Assembly: GCA_013823135.1 (NCBI GenBank)
Contig: PNLP01000022.1
Span: forward strand, 40,596-104,595
From: Planctomycetaceae bacterium
Lineage (GTDB): Bacteria; Planctomycetota; Planctomycetia; Gemmatales; Gemmataceae
DNA: 64,000 bases
Direction: 5' to 3'
In this document: positions 32,625 to 40,673 of the stretch, in pieces
How the letters are laid out: each line of letters begins with the position of its first letter
How positions within the stretch are numbered: the first letter of the stretch is position 1
Made by a program: the position numbers and the translations under genes
Notes under the pieces: model-generated
Databases searched by the model: none
Told to the model about the DNA's origin: nothing
What the model saw: the letters and a program-made list of their open reading frames with translations, nothing else

Positions 32625-34019
32625 ATGACCCTATTCACCCGCGTCGAGGCGCGGGACTTCCGGGCCTTGTTCACCCGCTGCGTCGCGGGCCGACCACGCG
32701 GCCCGGCCCCGCCCGTCGTGATCCAGATCAGGGACGAGATGCGGACCGTCACCGCGACCACACCCGACGGCGTGACGTTGACGCACACGTCTCCCGCACC
32801 GAAGGAACGCGACGACCACTTGCTTCTCCCGGCCACCGTACTGGCCGAAGTCGAGGGCGGCACCGACGAAACCGTGACCCTGGAACGCCAGTCGAAGTTG
32901 TTGGCCGTTGTCCGGTGGCACGGCGGGACCAAACCGAGAACGCTGCCGGTCGGGTTGATCCTGCCGGGCAAGCAGCACGAGATTCCGGAGTCACCGGAGT
33001 TGTCACCCGCTTCCGAGAAGCTGCTTCCGGCTCTTCACGAGTGTGGTCGATCTGCCGCACGCGAAAATGGCCGGTTCGCGTTATCGAGGGTCCAGCTTCA
33101 AGGGCGTACCGGCCGGGTCGTGGGGACCGATGGCAAGATCGCACTCCTCGCGACCGGGCTCAAGTTCCCCTTCCCGGACGACATCCTGGTGCCGGCACTG
33201 CCCGTGCTTGGCTCGAAGCCACTGATGCGTTCCAAAGATGTGCGTGTCGGTCGGACTTCGTCTCACCTGGTCGTCGCGGCAGGTCCGTGGTCGGTGTGGC
33301 TGCCATTCGACACCGAGGCTCGCTACCCGGATGTGCTTGCCCTGATTCCCAAGCAACCGCCGACCGTCGCACGACTCGACCACGACGATGTTGTTGAGCT
33401 GCTCAAAGTCCTGTCCGGTCTGCCGGGCAAGGGTGAGGAGGATTGTCCGGTCACGATCAACGTCGGCAGCACGGTGAAGATTCGCGGTCGCGACGAGAAG
33501 ACCCAGGAAACCCAGGAGGTGACGCTGGCGCAATCGACGGTCAGTGGTCCCGCTCAGCGGTTCGCCTTCAACCGCTGCATCCTGGCACGGGCACTGTCGC
33601 TGGGATGCCGAATTTTGAAGGTGACTCCAGGGAAGCCGCTCGTGGTCGAGGGAGAACACTTCAGCGTGTTCGCCCTCGCACTCGATTCCAGTCTCATCGT
33701 GCCTCCCACAGACGAGGTTCAGAAGAGTTCCGCCGTTGTCGCGGTCTCTCCGACGCCCACGCTCGCTCAACCCGTCCCCACACTCCAACGGAGCAACGCC
33801 ATGCCCCCGCCCGACGCGAACGGCCACACACCGCCACGAGGCGACCCCGCCGATCCTCTCGTCGCGGCCGAAGAGCTGCGTGACGCACTGGCCGACGCAA
33901 CCTCGAAAGCCGCTCGCCTGGTCGCGGCGTTGAAGGCCGGCCGACGCGAGAAAAAGGTGCTGGCTTCCGTGTTCGCGAATTTGAAGCAGCTGGGTCTCGA
34001 TTCCGGAGGACCTCCATGA
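32625..34019 (+). CDS. Divergent sliding-clamp (DnaN-like) protein with C-terminal extension
   Basis: 464 residues. Three consecutive regions follow the beta-clamp layout. Domain 1 is about 1-115 (VTATTPDGVTL, LLLPATVLAEVEGG). Domain 2 is about 120-245 (RFALSRVQLQGRTGRVVGTDGKIALLA, then RYPDVLALIPKQ, comparable to the TDGxRLA and FPDY-IP stretches of DnaN). Domain 3 is about 250-375. A Pro/Thr-rich linker and a helical tail of about 50 residues (EELRDALADATSKAARLV) follow, which normal clamps lack. AGGAGAGG precedes the ATG. It probably acts as an element-encoded processivity factor or decoy clamp; similarity is by eye. Its stop overlaps the next start (ATGA). Confidence 0.65.
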   Translation: MTLFTRVEARDFRALFTRCVAGRPRGPAPPVVIQIRDEMRTVTATTPDGVTLTHTSPAPKERDDHLLLPATVLAEVEGGTDETVTLERQSKLLAVVRWHGGTKPRTLPVGLILPGKQHEIPESPELSPASEKLLPALHECGRSAARENGRFALSRVQLQGRTGRVVGTDGKIALLATGLKFPFPDDILVPALPVLGSKPLMRSKDVRVGRTSSHLVVAAGPWSVWLPFDTEARYPDVLALIPKQPPTVARLDHDDVVELLKVLSGLPGKGEEDCPVTINVGSTVKIRGRDEKTQETQEVTLAQSTVSGPAQRFAFNRCILARALSLGCRILKVTPGKPLVVEGEHFSVFALALDSSLIVPPTDEVQKSSAVVAVSPTPTLAQPVPTLQRSNAMPPPDANGHTPPRGDPADPLVAAEELRDALADATSKAARLVAALKAGRREKKVLASVFANLKQLGLDSGGPP

Positions 34020-34555
34020 ACGCCCTCGTTACCGAACGAGTCCGCAATCTGGCTGGGACACTCGCGGAACTGAAAGTGAAGGTTCGCACGGCTCTCGCGA
34101 CCGAACTCGCCACCGCCGTCGGAACGGCCGTTCGGGACGTCCTGGTCGGCACGATCATCGACCGAGTGGTGAGCATGCCGTTGCGAACACCGATCAGGCC
34201 ACCGGGACCGGCAGGGTGGCGGGCTGACGAAAACGACGACCGCTGGGACGCGGCCCGAGATCCCTGGTCCGACGATGACGAGTTTCGAGGCCACGCTCCC
34301 GTTCGCTACGACCCCGACGAGGAGGAACCGATGCCGCTCGTTCCGACCGCCGCAGTTGTCGCCGTTGGGGTGAATGTGGGTCGCTGGTGGCTCGCCCACA
34401 ACGGCACGGTTGGCACGGCGGTCGGGCTCGGTGTGCTGACCACGGCACTGGGTTTGACGGGCGGGTCTGTCGCACGAGCGGCACTCGCCGTCCTCGCCGC
34501 CTCGACCGATCTGTTGACCGCCGAAACTGCCCTCGCTCGACTCCACCATTCCTGA
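34016..34555 (+). CDS. Hypothetical protein with hydrophobic C-terminal region (cassette copy 1, gene X)
   Basis: 179 residues, translationally coupled to the clamp-like gene by a 4-bp overlap. An N-terminal amphipathic helix (LAGTLAELKVKVRTALATEL) is followed by an acidic, Trp-containing linker (ENDDRWDAARDPWSDDDE) and a hydrophobic C-terminal half (VGRWWLAHNGTVGTAVGLG, LTTALGLTGGSVARAALAVL) that could insert in a membrane. The last 74 residues are repeated almost identically in the second cassette copy at 37358. No family recognised. Confidence 0.65.
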   Translation: MNALVTERVRNLAGTLAELKVKVRTALATELATAVGTAVRDVLVGTIIDRVVSMPLRTPIRPPGPAGWRADENDDRWDAARDPWSDDDEFRGHAPVRYDPDEEEPMPLVPTAAVVAVGVNVGRWWLAHNGTVGTAVGLGVLTTALGLTGGSVARAALAVLAASTDLLTAETALARLHHS

Positions 34556-34711
34556 AGTAACACGTCACTCCTCGACACTGCTCACGCAACACCGCCCGCA
34601 TCAGTCCTGGGGGTTCACCCGCAGGTGGCCGGGTCGTTGCGTCTGCGGCCGCAGAGCGGCGTTCTCGAACCGTCGACTCAACCAAACACCCACAAACCGG
34701 AGGAACTGACC

Positions 34712-35323
34712 ATGTCCGCAACAGGAACCATGAACGGAAGGCCGCAACGCAAGCAACTGGGCGACCAACTCGATCGCCTCGACGGGATCATCGACCTCCT
34801 CGCCGAAGGTCTGCCCGGGGCCGTGGCAGACGCCTGCCGCGACGGGGCACGGGCGGCCGTCAAGGACGCGATCATCGAGATTCTCAGCAATCCCGAACTG
34901 AGGGCGATGCTCGCGCCGCCACGGCGGGACCCCGCTTGGGAAGCCGTCGCCACGCCGCCCGCGGCCCCGCCGGAAGAGCCGAAGAAGCCGGGGCTTTGGG
35001 GCCGCCTCAAGGCGAAGGTCGCTGCGGCCCGTGATTCGCTGACGGGTGCCACGTCGAAGGCTAAGGAAGTTGTGACGTCGCGTCTCACGTCAGCGAAGTC
35101 CACCTTCGTCGCAATCGGCAAAGCCACGGGTGAGGCGTTCCCGGTCCAGCGAGTCGGGTTGGTAGCATTCGGCGTCGGACTGGTGGTTGCCGTCGCCTGC
35201 CTGCTCGTCCCCCAGACGGCAGCGGCTGCCGTTGGCGGGGTCGGAGCGGCCTTCACGGCGGTCGGCGTTCAGACGGGTTTCTGGCTCAAGAAGGCGGCTC
35301 GTCGGCTCGGCTTGATGTCGTGA
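34712..35323 (+). CDS. Membrane-anchored helical protein (cassette copy 1, gene Y)
   Basis: 203 residues. Residues 12-70 form a conserved helical domain (RKQLGDQLDRLDGIID, GLPGAVADACRDGARAAVKD, ILSNPELRAML). A Pro-rich linker follows, then a basic amphipathic helix and two hydrophobic stretches (VGLVAFGVGLVVAVACLLV and AAAAVGGVGAAFTAVGV). The C-terminus is basic (FWLKKAARRLGLMS). Its paralogue at 37755 is nearly identical in the first 75 residues. CGGAGGAA lies upstream of the ATG. The function is unknown. Confidence 0.7.
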   Translation: MSATGTMNGRPQRKQLGDQLDRLDGIIDLLAEGLPGAVADACRDGARAAVKDAIIEILSNPELRAMLAPPRRDPAWEAVATPPAAPPEEPKKPGLWGRLKAKVAAARDSLTGATSKAKEVVTSRLTSAKSTFVAIGKATGEAFPVQRVGLVAFGVGLVVAVACLLVPQTAAAAVGGVGAAFTAVGVQTGFWLKKAARRLGLMS

Positions 35324-35492
35324 CTCGGATTCGGTGAGTGGGGTTGGTTGGGGGGAGATCGTGAATGAAGCTGGCCGGTCAAGCGCTTGCCCACTGGCAA
35401 ACGCACCAGCCCGTGCAGTCTTCAGAACCGACCTCCCGCTCTCGACCATCACCTCGCCGCCGAGCACGCACTCTCCACACCGAGGGGGAACT

Positions 35493-35660
35493 GTGACGGC
35501 GACGACCGTTGTCCTCGACGAACTGCACGTCACATTCCGCAACCCGAGCGATTTGTCTGTCACTCGTACCGAAAAACCTGGGGTCACCTTGAGTAGCCCT
35601 GAGTTCATGGCCCGGCTGCGACGCGCGATCCGGAACGTCGTTCGCAACTATCCGAATTGA
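35493..35660 (+). CDS. Small protein (cassette copy 1, gene Z)
   Basis: 55 residues from a GTG after GAGGGGGAA. The sequence VLDELHVTFRNPSDLSVTRT forms a beta-hairpin-like start and LSSPEFMARLRRAIRNVVRN an Arg-rich helix. A second copy with 64 residues is at 38551, and conservation between the copies supports that this short frame is a real gene. No family recognised. Confidence 0.6.
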   Translation: MTATTVVLDELHVTFRNPSDLSVTRTEKPGVTLSSPEFMARLRRAIRNVVRNYPN

Positions 35661-35858
35661 ACATCGCCCTCGTTTCCTTGTCCCGCTGAGTTTGCTTCGG
35701 GCGGAACCGACCGCGTGCCGCTCCCCTGCCTACACTCCTGGGTGCGGAGGTGGCACAAGGTTGCTCGATTGCATACGTACCGGGCTTTGATTCAATTCGC
35801 ACGCCTTTAGCTCCTGACCGCTTCGTTGCAATCCCAACTGCTCAAACGGGAGCGGTGT

Positions 35859-36029
35859 TTACTTCTCGGGCGGCAACTCTTCTGGCTTCAGGAACCGGGC
35901 CTTCAGAGTGACCTTCGCGGTGCGCGGCTTCTTCCCTTCGTCGGGATTTGTTTCCACCGCTTCGACTGCGAGAAGTGTTATCTCCTCGTAACCCCGAAGT
36001 GCAGCCCACCAGTCCTCTTCCCACCGCGA
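35859..36029 (-). pseudogene. Remnant of a minus-strand gene
   Basis: On the minus strand 56 codons read protein-like (RWEEDWWAALRGYEE..., KPRTAKVTLKARFLKPEELP) and end in a stop at 35859. No start codon precedes it and an in-frame stop lies at 36030, so only the 3' end of a gene seems to survive. It lies in the 445-bp space between cassette copy 1 and the sigma-like gene. The rest of that space (35661-35858 and 36030-36105) shows nothing recognisable. Confidence 0.35.
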
Positions 36030-36105
36030 TCACCTGACCCGACCAGAACTTTTCTCCCCTACGAGCCGTCTCGGCTTGGGGCGGCTCACCACCCTGGAGA
36101 GCCCC

Positions 36106-36768
36106 GTGCCCGATCCAACTGCCAACTCCCTCACTCGACCGGCAACCGCCGCCATCCAGCACGCCTTCGTCACGGTCCTGCCCCCCATCGTGTTGCACGC
36201 CCGGATCTACTTCCGTAACCTCGCGTGCGACGACACGCGAGAGAACGCCGTCGCCGAAACCGTGGCGTTGACGTGGAAGTGGTTCGTCGGCCTCGTCAAG
36301 AAGGGCAAACGCCCCGAGGAATTCGTCTCGGTGATGGCCGCCTACGCGACCAAGGCCGTGAGGAGCGGCCGACGCCTGTGCGGGCAGGAGAAGTCGAAGG
36401 ACGTACTCTCGCCGCTGGCACAGTCCCGAAGGGGCTTCACCGTCAGCCCACTACCCGAGTTCAGCACACTCGTCGGCAACGAGTTCGCCGAGGCACTTCA
36501 AGACAACACGCAGACACCCGTTCCCGACCAGGTCACCTTCAGACTCGACTTCCCGGCCTGGCTGTCCACCCGCACCGAGCGTGACCGGGCGATCATCGGC
36601 GAGTTGATGCTCGGCGAACGGACCCTGGAGGTGTCGCAGAAGTATCAGGTCAGTCAGCCACGCATTTCGCAACTTCGCCGCGACTACCTGGAAGACTGGT
36701 GTGCGTTCTGCGAACTGGCCGAGTCGGCGGTGTCGGGCGTCACTGTCGTCGAAGGTTCCTCGTCGTGA
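36106..36768 (+). CDS. Sigma-like / HTH regulatory protein
   Basis: 220 residues from a GTG behind GGAGAG. The first half (HAFVTVLPPIVLHARIYFRNL, TRENAVAETVALTWKWFV) looks like a degenerate sigma-70 region 2 helix bundle. The C-terminal EVSQKYQVSQPRISQLRRDY (about residues 173-192) is a helix-turn-helix like region 4 of ECF sigma factors. Similar proteins occur in planctomycete accessory regions. It may direct transcription of the element. It sits between the two cassette copies. Confidence 0.65.
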   Translation: MPDPTANSLTRPATAAIQHAFVTVLPPIVLHARIYFRNLACDDTRENAVAETVALTWKWFVGLVKKGKRPEEFVSVMAAYATKAVRSGRRLCGQEKSKDVLSPLAQSRRGFTVSPLPEFSTLVGNEFAEALQDNTQTPVPDQVTFRLDFPAWLSTRTERDRAIIGELMLGERTLEVSQKYQVSQPRISQLRRDYLEDWCAFCELAESAVSGVTVVEGSSS

Positions 36769-37089
36769 CCCTGCTGCTCACGATGCTCGCGGCACCCACG
36801 AAGTTGCCCCGGCTCCGCATGAATCACGGAATCACGGACGGTGCCCGGAAGTCTTGCACCGACATTCCCGAACACCAAACCCCAAACTCACGCCTTCCGA
36901 AAGGAGTTCCTTCATGAAGTCGACGAAAAAGAAGTAGACTGCAATTGCGAAACCGTTGGCGGTGGAAAGTAGCCGAGAAGATTCGGCGTCGCTGGTACTT
37001 GTTGTGGCTCTGGTGATCGGTATCACCGGAGTCAGTTTTTCCCCTTTTCTACTCCCTTCCCACCGGGCAGGGAACACCAGGAGGCGTTC
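36769..37089. other. Gap with an 8-codon minigene, no other gene
   Basis: About 320 bp behind the sigma-like gene. At 36914-36937 ATG-AAG-TCG-ACG-AAA-AAG-AAG-TAG encodes MKSTKKK, 7 nt after AAGGAGTTC, which could be a leader peptide or chance. A 69-codon frame from a TTG at 36956 has a hydrophobic patch but no ribosome site, so it is not called. Confidence 0.4.
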
Positions 37090-37251
37090 ATGTTCGATGG
37101 CTTCTGGGAGTCGCTCGTTCCCGCGTTCACCGTGTCGTTTGCGGTCTGTTTCGGAATCGTCGTGATGATCCGCCTGTGTCAGTGGGCCATCTACCTGATA
37201 GGTAAGAAGGTTCCCGAGACGGTGGGGACCGCAACCGCAACGACGAGATGA
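37090..37251 (+). CDS. Small single-span membrane protein, 53 aa
   Basis: MFDGFWESLVPAFTVSF starts a frame with one clear membrane helix (about residues 10-38, FAVCFGIVVMIRLCQWAIYLI) and a short Lys/Thr-rich tail. AGGAGG ends 7 nt before the ATG, which is the main evidence for translation. It lies between the sigma-like gene and cassette copy 2. Its role is unknown; small hydrophobic proteins in such elements include toxins, holins and entry-exclusion factors, and the sequence does not decide among them. Confidence 0.5.
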   Translation: MFDGFWESLVPAFTVSFAVCFGIVVMIRLCQWAIYLIGKKVPETVGTATATTR

Positions 37252-37357
37252 GTGAACAAAGCAACCAGGCTGATGTCGGCTGAGACTCGTATCGCCGCTT
37301 TCCTTTGACAACCCCACGGGGTTCACATTCAAGTAAGACCCCGACGAAGAGGAACCG

Positions 37358-37582
37358 GTGCCGTCAGTCCCGACCGCCGCAGTTGTCGCCGCTGGCGTGA
37401 ACGTCGGTCGCTGGTGGATCGCACGCAATGGCACAGTCGGCACGGCAGTCGGGCCCGGTGTGCTCACAACAGCGCTGGGTTTGACGGGCGGTTCCGTCGC
37501 CCGTGCGGCACTGGCTGTCCTGCCCGCCTCGACTGACCTGCTGACCGCCGATACCGCCCTCGCCCGTTTCGACCATTTTTGA
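37358..37582 (+). pseudogene. Truncated copy of gene X (cassette copy 2)
   Basis: 74 codons matching the last 74 residues of the 34016 gene (PTAAVVAAGVNVGRWW..., LTGGSVARAALAVL). In copy 1 the reading frame continues upstream through a TAC codon; at the same place copy 2 has TAA (37334) and the N-terminal 105 codons are missing. A GTG replaces the internal ATG and a GAAGAGGA precedes it, so the hydrophobic half might still be made as a short protein. Confidence 0.6.
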
Positions 37583-37754
37583 AGTCACCCACGTCACTCT
37601 TCGATCCCTTGCAGCAGGCAACACCGCCCGCAGCCGGCCCGGGTGTGTAACCAGCCGGTACCCGGGTCGTCGCGCTTTCGGTCGACGAAGTGACGTTCTC
37701 GAAACGCGAACTCAACCAACCACCAACAACCCCACTCAACTGGAGGACCTGACC

Positions 37755-38375
37755 ATGTCCGCGACCATGACCACGAACGGCAAGCCCCAGCGGAAGCAAC
37801 TCGGCGACCAGCTTGATCGGCTCGACAGCATCATCGACGCCTTGGCAGATGGTCTGCCCGGAGCCGTTGCCGAAGCCTGTCGCGACGGGGCCCGCCTGGC
37901 CGTGAAAGATGCCATCATCGAGATTTTGTCGAACCCCGAACTCCGTGCCTTGTTGACACCACCGCGTCTCGACCCGGTTTGGGAGGGGCACACCACGCGG
38001 CCGGAACCCAAACCCGTGACCCCTGAGGAACCGAAGGCGCTGAGGATCTGGAGTCGCTTGAAGGCAAAGGTCGCGGCTGCGCGCGAGGCAGTCATGGGAA
38101 CCGTGCACCAGGCGAAGGAATCCGTGAAGTCGCGGTGGAGTGCGGCACGCGGCTTCATGACCGCAATCGGTACGATGGCGGGCGAAGCGCTACCCGTCCG
38201 GCGTATTCTGATCGTCGGCCTCGGTCTCGGCCTGGCGATTGGCCTCGTGACTCTGGCGATGCCGGACGTTGCTGCTGCGGCGGTGAGTGCGGTAAGCACC
38301 ACGATCAGCGTCGTCGCGGTGCAAGTTGGGAGTTGGCTGAAGCGGGCGGTCGGCCGTTTCGGTCTCGTAACGTGA
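37755..38375 (+). CDS. Membrane-anchored helical protein (cassette copy 2, gene Y)
   Basis: 206 residues, paralogue of the 34712 gene. The conserved N-terminal domain reads RKQLGDQLDRLDSIID, GLPGAVAEACRDGARLAVKD, ILSNPELRALL. The linker differs and the C-terminal hydrophobic stretches (ILIVGLGLGLAIGLVTLAM and AAAAVSAVSTTISVVAVQV) keep pattern rather than identity. Strong conservation of the soluble domain points to a preserved protein contact. CTGGAGGA lies before the ATG. Confidence 0.7.
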   Translation: MSATMTTNGKPQRKQLGDQLDRLDSIIDALADGLPGAVAEACRDGARLAVKDAIIEILSNPELRALLTPPRLDPVWEGHTTRPEPKPVTPEEPKALRIWSRLKAKVAAAREAVMGTVHQAKESVKSRWSAARGFMTAIGTMAGEALPVRRILIVGLGLGLAIGLVTLAMPDVAAAAVSAVSTTISVVAVQVGSWLKRAVGRFGLVT

Positions 38376-38550
38376 CCGGATTCGGTGCGTGAGGTCAGGT
38401 CGAGCGAAGAGTTCGGTGAAGGAGACTGGCCGGTCACAGCGTCCGCCCCTGGCGAACGCCTCAGCCCGCGCAGTCTCCTGAATCGAACTCCCAATCTCGA
38501 CCACGTCCTCGCCGCCAATCATTCACTTCCCACACCGAGGAGGAACCGCT

Positions 38551-38745
38551 ATGGCCACGACCGTCGTCCTCGACGAATTGCACGTTACGTTCCGCAACCC
38601 GAGCGAGTTGCCTGCCGCTCGTACCGAAGAGCTTGGCCTCACCTTGAGGAGCACCGAGTTCATGAGCCGCCTGCGACGGGCGGTTCGCAGCGTGGTCCGG
38701 GGTTACCCGGAGTTAGTTGTCGTCACCGTCACCGTGACCCGGTGA
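38551..38745 (+). CDS. Small protein (cassette copy 2, gene Z)
   Basis: 64 residues, ATG start after GAGGAGGAA. It shares VLDELHVTFRNPS and an Arg-rich helix (FMSRLRRAVRSVVRGY) with copy 1, and has an extra C-terminal VVVTVTVTR. The two copies differ mostly at silent or conservative positions, supporting protein-level selection. Confidence 0.65.
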   Translation: MATTVVLDELHVTFRNPSELPAARTEELGLTLRSTEFMSRLRRAVRSVVRGYPELVVVTVTVTR

Positions 38746-38751
38746 TTGCCT

Positions 38752-38803
38752 GGCGTCTCGGTCGCCGATCCGACCCGGTGGTCGGTTCGGCAACCGAGAC
38801 GCC
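38752..38803. terminator. Long imperfect hairpin at the end of the element's gene run
   Basis: GGCGTCTCGGT (38752-38762) pairs with ACCGAGACGCC (38793-38803), and the inner part (GCCGATCCGACC with GGTCGGTTCGGC) pairs with one mismatch. It lies between the last plus-strand gene and the convergent lipoprotein gene. Confidence 0.7.
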
Positions 38804-38861
38804 GAGTCGTCGTCCGGGATTCTTGAGGTCGGCACGCTTTCCTTTAGCTATCCGAGACCGC

Positions 38862-40133
38862 TTACGGGATCGTTGTCGTCAACAGTAGCGCTTCGCCGAT
38901 CCAGACCGTGACGGTATCACCGGCGAGCAAGTTGCGAGAGACCTGCAAACTCCCCACATCCATCGTGCCGCCCGAATCGAAGGTCGGCCTCACAAATTCC
39001 CCCACTGCCGCACCGCCGGCGGACGTGACCCGCACCCCCACCTTGTAGACCGGATGGTTGAGTTTGTTCTCCAGGACAAGCACCTTACCGAACTTTGCCC
39101 CCAAGCCCGAGTTCCGCACGCGGAAGGTGATGTGTGGTTTGACTTGTTCGATGCGGTCCTTGATGTCCCTCGCCTTTTCTGCCTCGCTGTAGAGGTAGTG
39201 AACCTCGGTCGAAAACTTGGGCGAGAGCACGCGGGCGTCCACCGACGTCACGTCGAGCACCGTCATTCGGCCGAAAACGCGGTCGCCGACCGTAGTGCCC
39301 GGATCGTAGCGGGCGTACAACCAAGACTTCCGTGGCCACTGCCTGACGAAGTGGACGTTCTTGCGGGTTTGCCCGCCGGCCCCCTTGATCTCGACCACGA
39401 CCGTGCAGTCCTCGATGTCGTCGCCGCTGTTGTAGAAGCCGCACCAGTCGTGCGGCCCCCACGCATTCCACGACTCGTCAAAATTCAGGGCGACTCGTCC
39501 GTCGTTGGTGCCGAGCGGGGCCGCGTACCGCTCGGCCACACGCGGCAGGAGGAGGTGGGCGGCGTCGGCCTTCTCGACGCTCGCCATCAGCCCGGTCAAC
39601 TCGTCGAGGATCGCCTGCCGCCTGTTGTCCGTTTTCACCCCAAGTGCGTACACCGCGTACACGTTCCCGTAAAGGACGTGTACAAACGACTCGCCAAGGA
39701 GCCTCGCATCGCTTGGCGGCTTCGGGAGTGCGTTGATGCGTTCCATCCGCTTGATGGCCTCCGCGTAAGCCGCCGCGCCCTGCGACGCGATGTAGTTGAT
39801 CTCGCCGTCGCCGGAGTTGATCTTCCGGAGGTCGAGAACGACAGCGTGCCCTTCCGCGACGATGTCGGTGAGGCTCTTGTTGTTGCGGAAATCGGCCATG
39901 CTGGGCTTCAACTCTTGCCCGACGTGAGTGGCCAGTGTTCGATACTCCGGCCAAACCGACTTCGTCTCCACCTGGCTTGGCGAGGCGTTGCCTGGCTGGC
40001 CGGCCTGGCCGGGAGGCGCGTTGCCGGAAGCGGGCGGTGCGGGTGGTGCGGGGGGCACATCTGCCCCACCACCGCAACCGGACGCGAATAACGAGGCCAA
40101 GGCCATCACCAGGACGAAATGACTACGGTTCAC
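38862..40133 (-). CDS. Lipoprotein, 423 aa
   Basis: A GTG start (VNRSHFVLVMALASLFASGC) preceded by GGAGG. The lipobox is FASGC, with Cys as residue 20, so the mature protein would be membrane-anchored. A Pro/Ala/Gly linker follows, then an alpha/beta body of about 370 residues with SGDGEINYIASQGAAAYAEA and a beta-rich C-terminal third (DVGSLQVSRNLLAGDTVTVW). No family recognised. It is the last of three neighbouring minus-strand genes with the same translation-start leader. Confidence 0.7.
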   Translation of the reverse strand: MNRSHFVLVMALASLFASGCGGGADVPPAPPAPPASGNAPPGQAGQPGNASPSQVETKSVWPEYRTLATHVGQELKPSMADFRNNKSLTDIVAEGHAVVLDLRKINSGDGEINYIASQGAAAYAEAIKRMERINALPKPPSDARLLGESFVHVLYGNVYAVYALGVKTDNRRQAILDELTGLMASVEKADAAHLLLPRVAERYAAPLGTNDGRVALNFDESWNAWGPHDWCGFYNSGDDIEDCTVVVEIKGAGGQTRKNVHFVRQWPRKSWLYARYDPGTTVGDRVFGRMTVLDVTSVDARVLSPKFSTEVHYLYSEAEKARDIKDRIEQVKPHITFRVRNSGLGAKFGKVLVLENKLNHPVYKVGVRVTSAGGAAVGEFVRPTFDSGGTMDVGSLQVSRNLLAGDTVTVWIGEALLLTTTIP

Positions 40134-40186
40134 GATGAGCCTCCGGGTGTCGAACTTCGTCGGCTTCAACAAGTCGAGTAAAACCG

Positions 40187-40651
40187 TCAACGTTGAATGA
40201 TGCAGCCATTCAGGTAGATGACATTGCCCTGAAAGAGATGTAACTCGCTGCTCAGTTGGCCGCGAACCTTGATCGTCTCCCCGACCTTGAGTGAGGCAAG
40301 AGCCTGCTTGTGTTCGGCGGAGAATTGACAGGCCACGACGGCGGCGGCGTAGTCCTTCACGACCACCTGGATCGCGTAGTGCTCGGCCCTCTTGTCCAAC
40401 TTCTCTTGAACCGTGATGCCCTTGATCGTGCCTTGCACGTCGTAAACTCGCCCGATTGGAAGTCGGCTGTCCTTTTGATTCTTGGCTTGAAACAGCTCGT
40501 CCAGCTCCCTGGCTGTAAGTTCCTTCACGGCTTCCGGTGTAGCCGTTTCAACACTGCGTTGTGCGTTGCTGGGGTGTTGCCCGCCACAGCCCCACCCACA
40601 CGCTATTGCCGAGGCCAGGGCCAACACCGGGACGGACGGAATGCGGTTCAC
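40187..40651 (-). CDS. Exported OB-fold protein, tRNA_anti-like
   Basis: 154 residues from a GTG behind GGAGG (VNRIPSVPVLALASAIACG, then a Cys that could be lipidated: GWGC). The body after residue 70 reads like the OB-fold family called tRNA_anti-like: IGRVYDVQGTIKGI, AAVVACQFSAEHKQ, GETIKVRGQLSSELHLF and a final VIYLNGCII. Members are extracytoplasmic and of unknown binding target. It is 53 bp upstream of the previous gene's start. Confidence 0.7.
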   Translation of the reverse strand: MNRIPSVPVLALASAIACGWGCGGQHPSNAQRSVETATPEAVKELTARELDELFQAKNQKDSRLPIGRVYDVQGTIKGITVQEKLDKRAEHYAIQVVVKDYAAAVVACQFSAEHKQALASLKVGETIKVRGQLSSELHLFQGNVIYLNGCIIQR

Positions 40652-40673
40652 GATGAGCCTCCAAGTAGAGGAA

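Larger units (their letters stand above)
34306..35660 (+). repeat. Cassette duplication, copy 1
   Basis: Three genes (the 3' half of gene X, gene Y and gene Z) with their intergenic sequences. The same order and spacing recur at 37332-38745. Both coding and noncoding parts are similar, which points to a duplication of DNA rather than convergent families. Confidence 0.85.
37332..38745 (+). repeat. Cassette duplication, copy 2
   Basis: Second copy of the gene X(3' part)-Y-Z block at 34306-35660. The intergenic stretches match too, for example CGGATTCGGTG just after gene Y in both copies. Copies differ at many third-codon positions, so the duplication is not recent or has been maintained by selection on the proteins. 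Confidence 0.85.
23720..38860. mobile_element. Integrative element with serine recombinase (boundaries approximate)
   Basis: A same-strand block starting with a large serine recombinase and carrying phage- or plasmid-type functions (GP88-like, exonuclease, clamp-like, sigma-like, MoxR-VWA). It differs from the left flank in gene content, strong ribosome sites (for example GGAGG at 32307-32310 and GAGGAG at 29231) and its internal duplication. The left end should lie between the amidotransferase terminator and the recombinase. The right end is drawn at the switch to minus-strand lipoprotein genes but was not proven by an attachment repeat; it may extend into the metal-resistance region. Confidence 0.55.

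Noticed and set aside
36914..36937. Eight-codon ATG frame MKSTKKK behind AAGGAG
   Set aside because: Could be a leader minigene, but too short to distinguish from chance; kept only as a note within the gap entry.
36956..37165. 69-codon frame from a TTG with a hydrophobic N-terminal patch
   Set aside because: No ribosome site and it overlaps the better-supported 53-aa frame with AGGAGG upstream.
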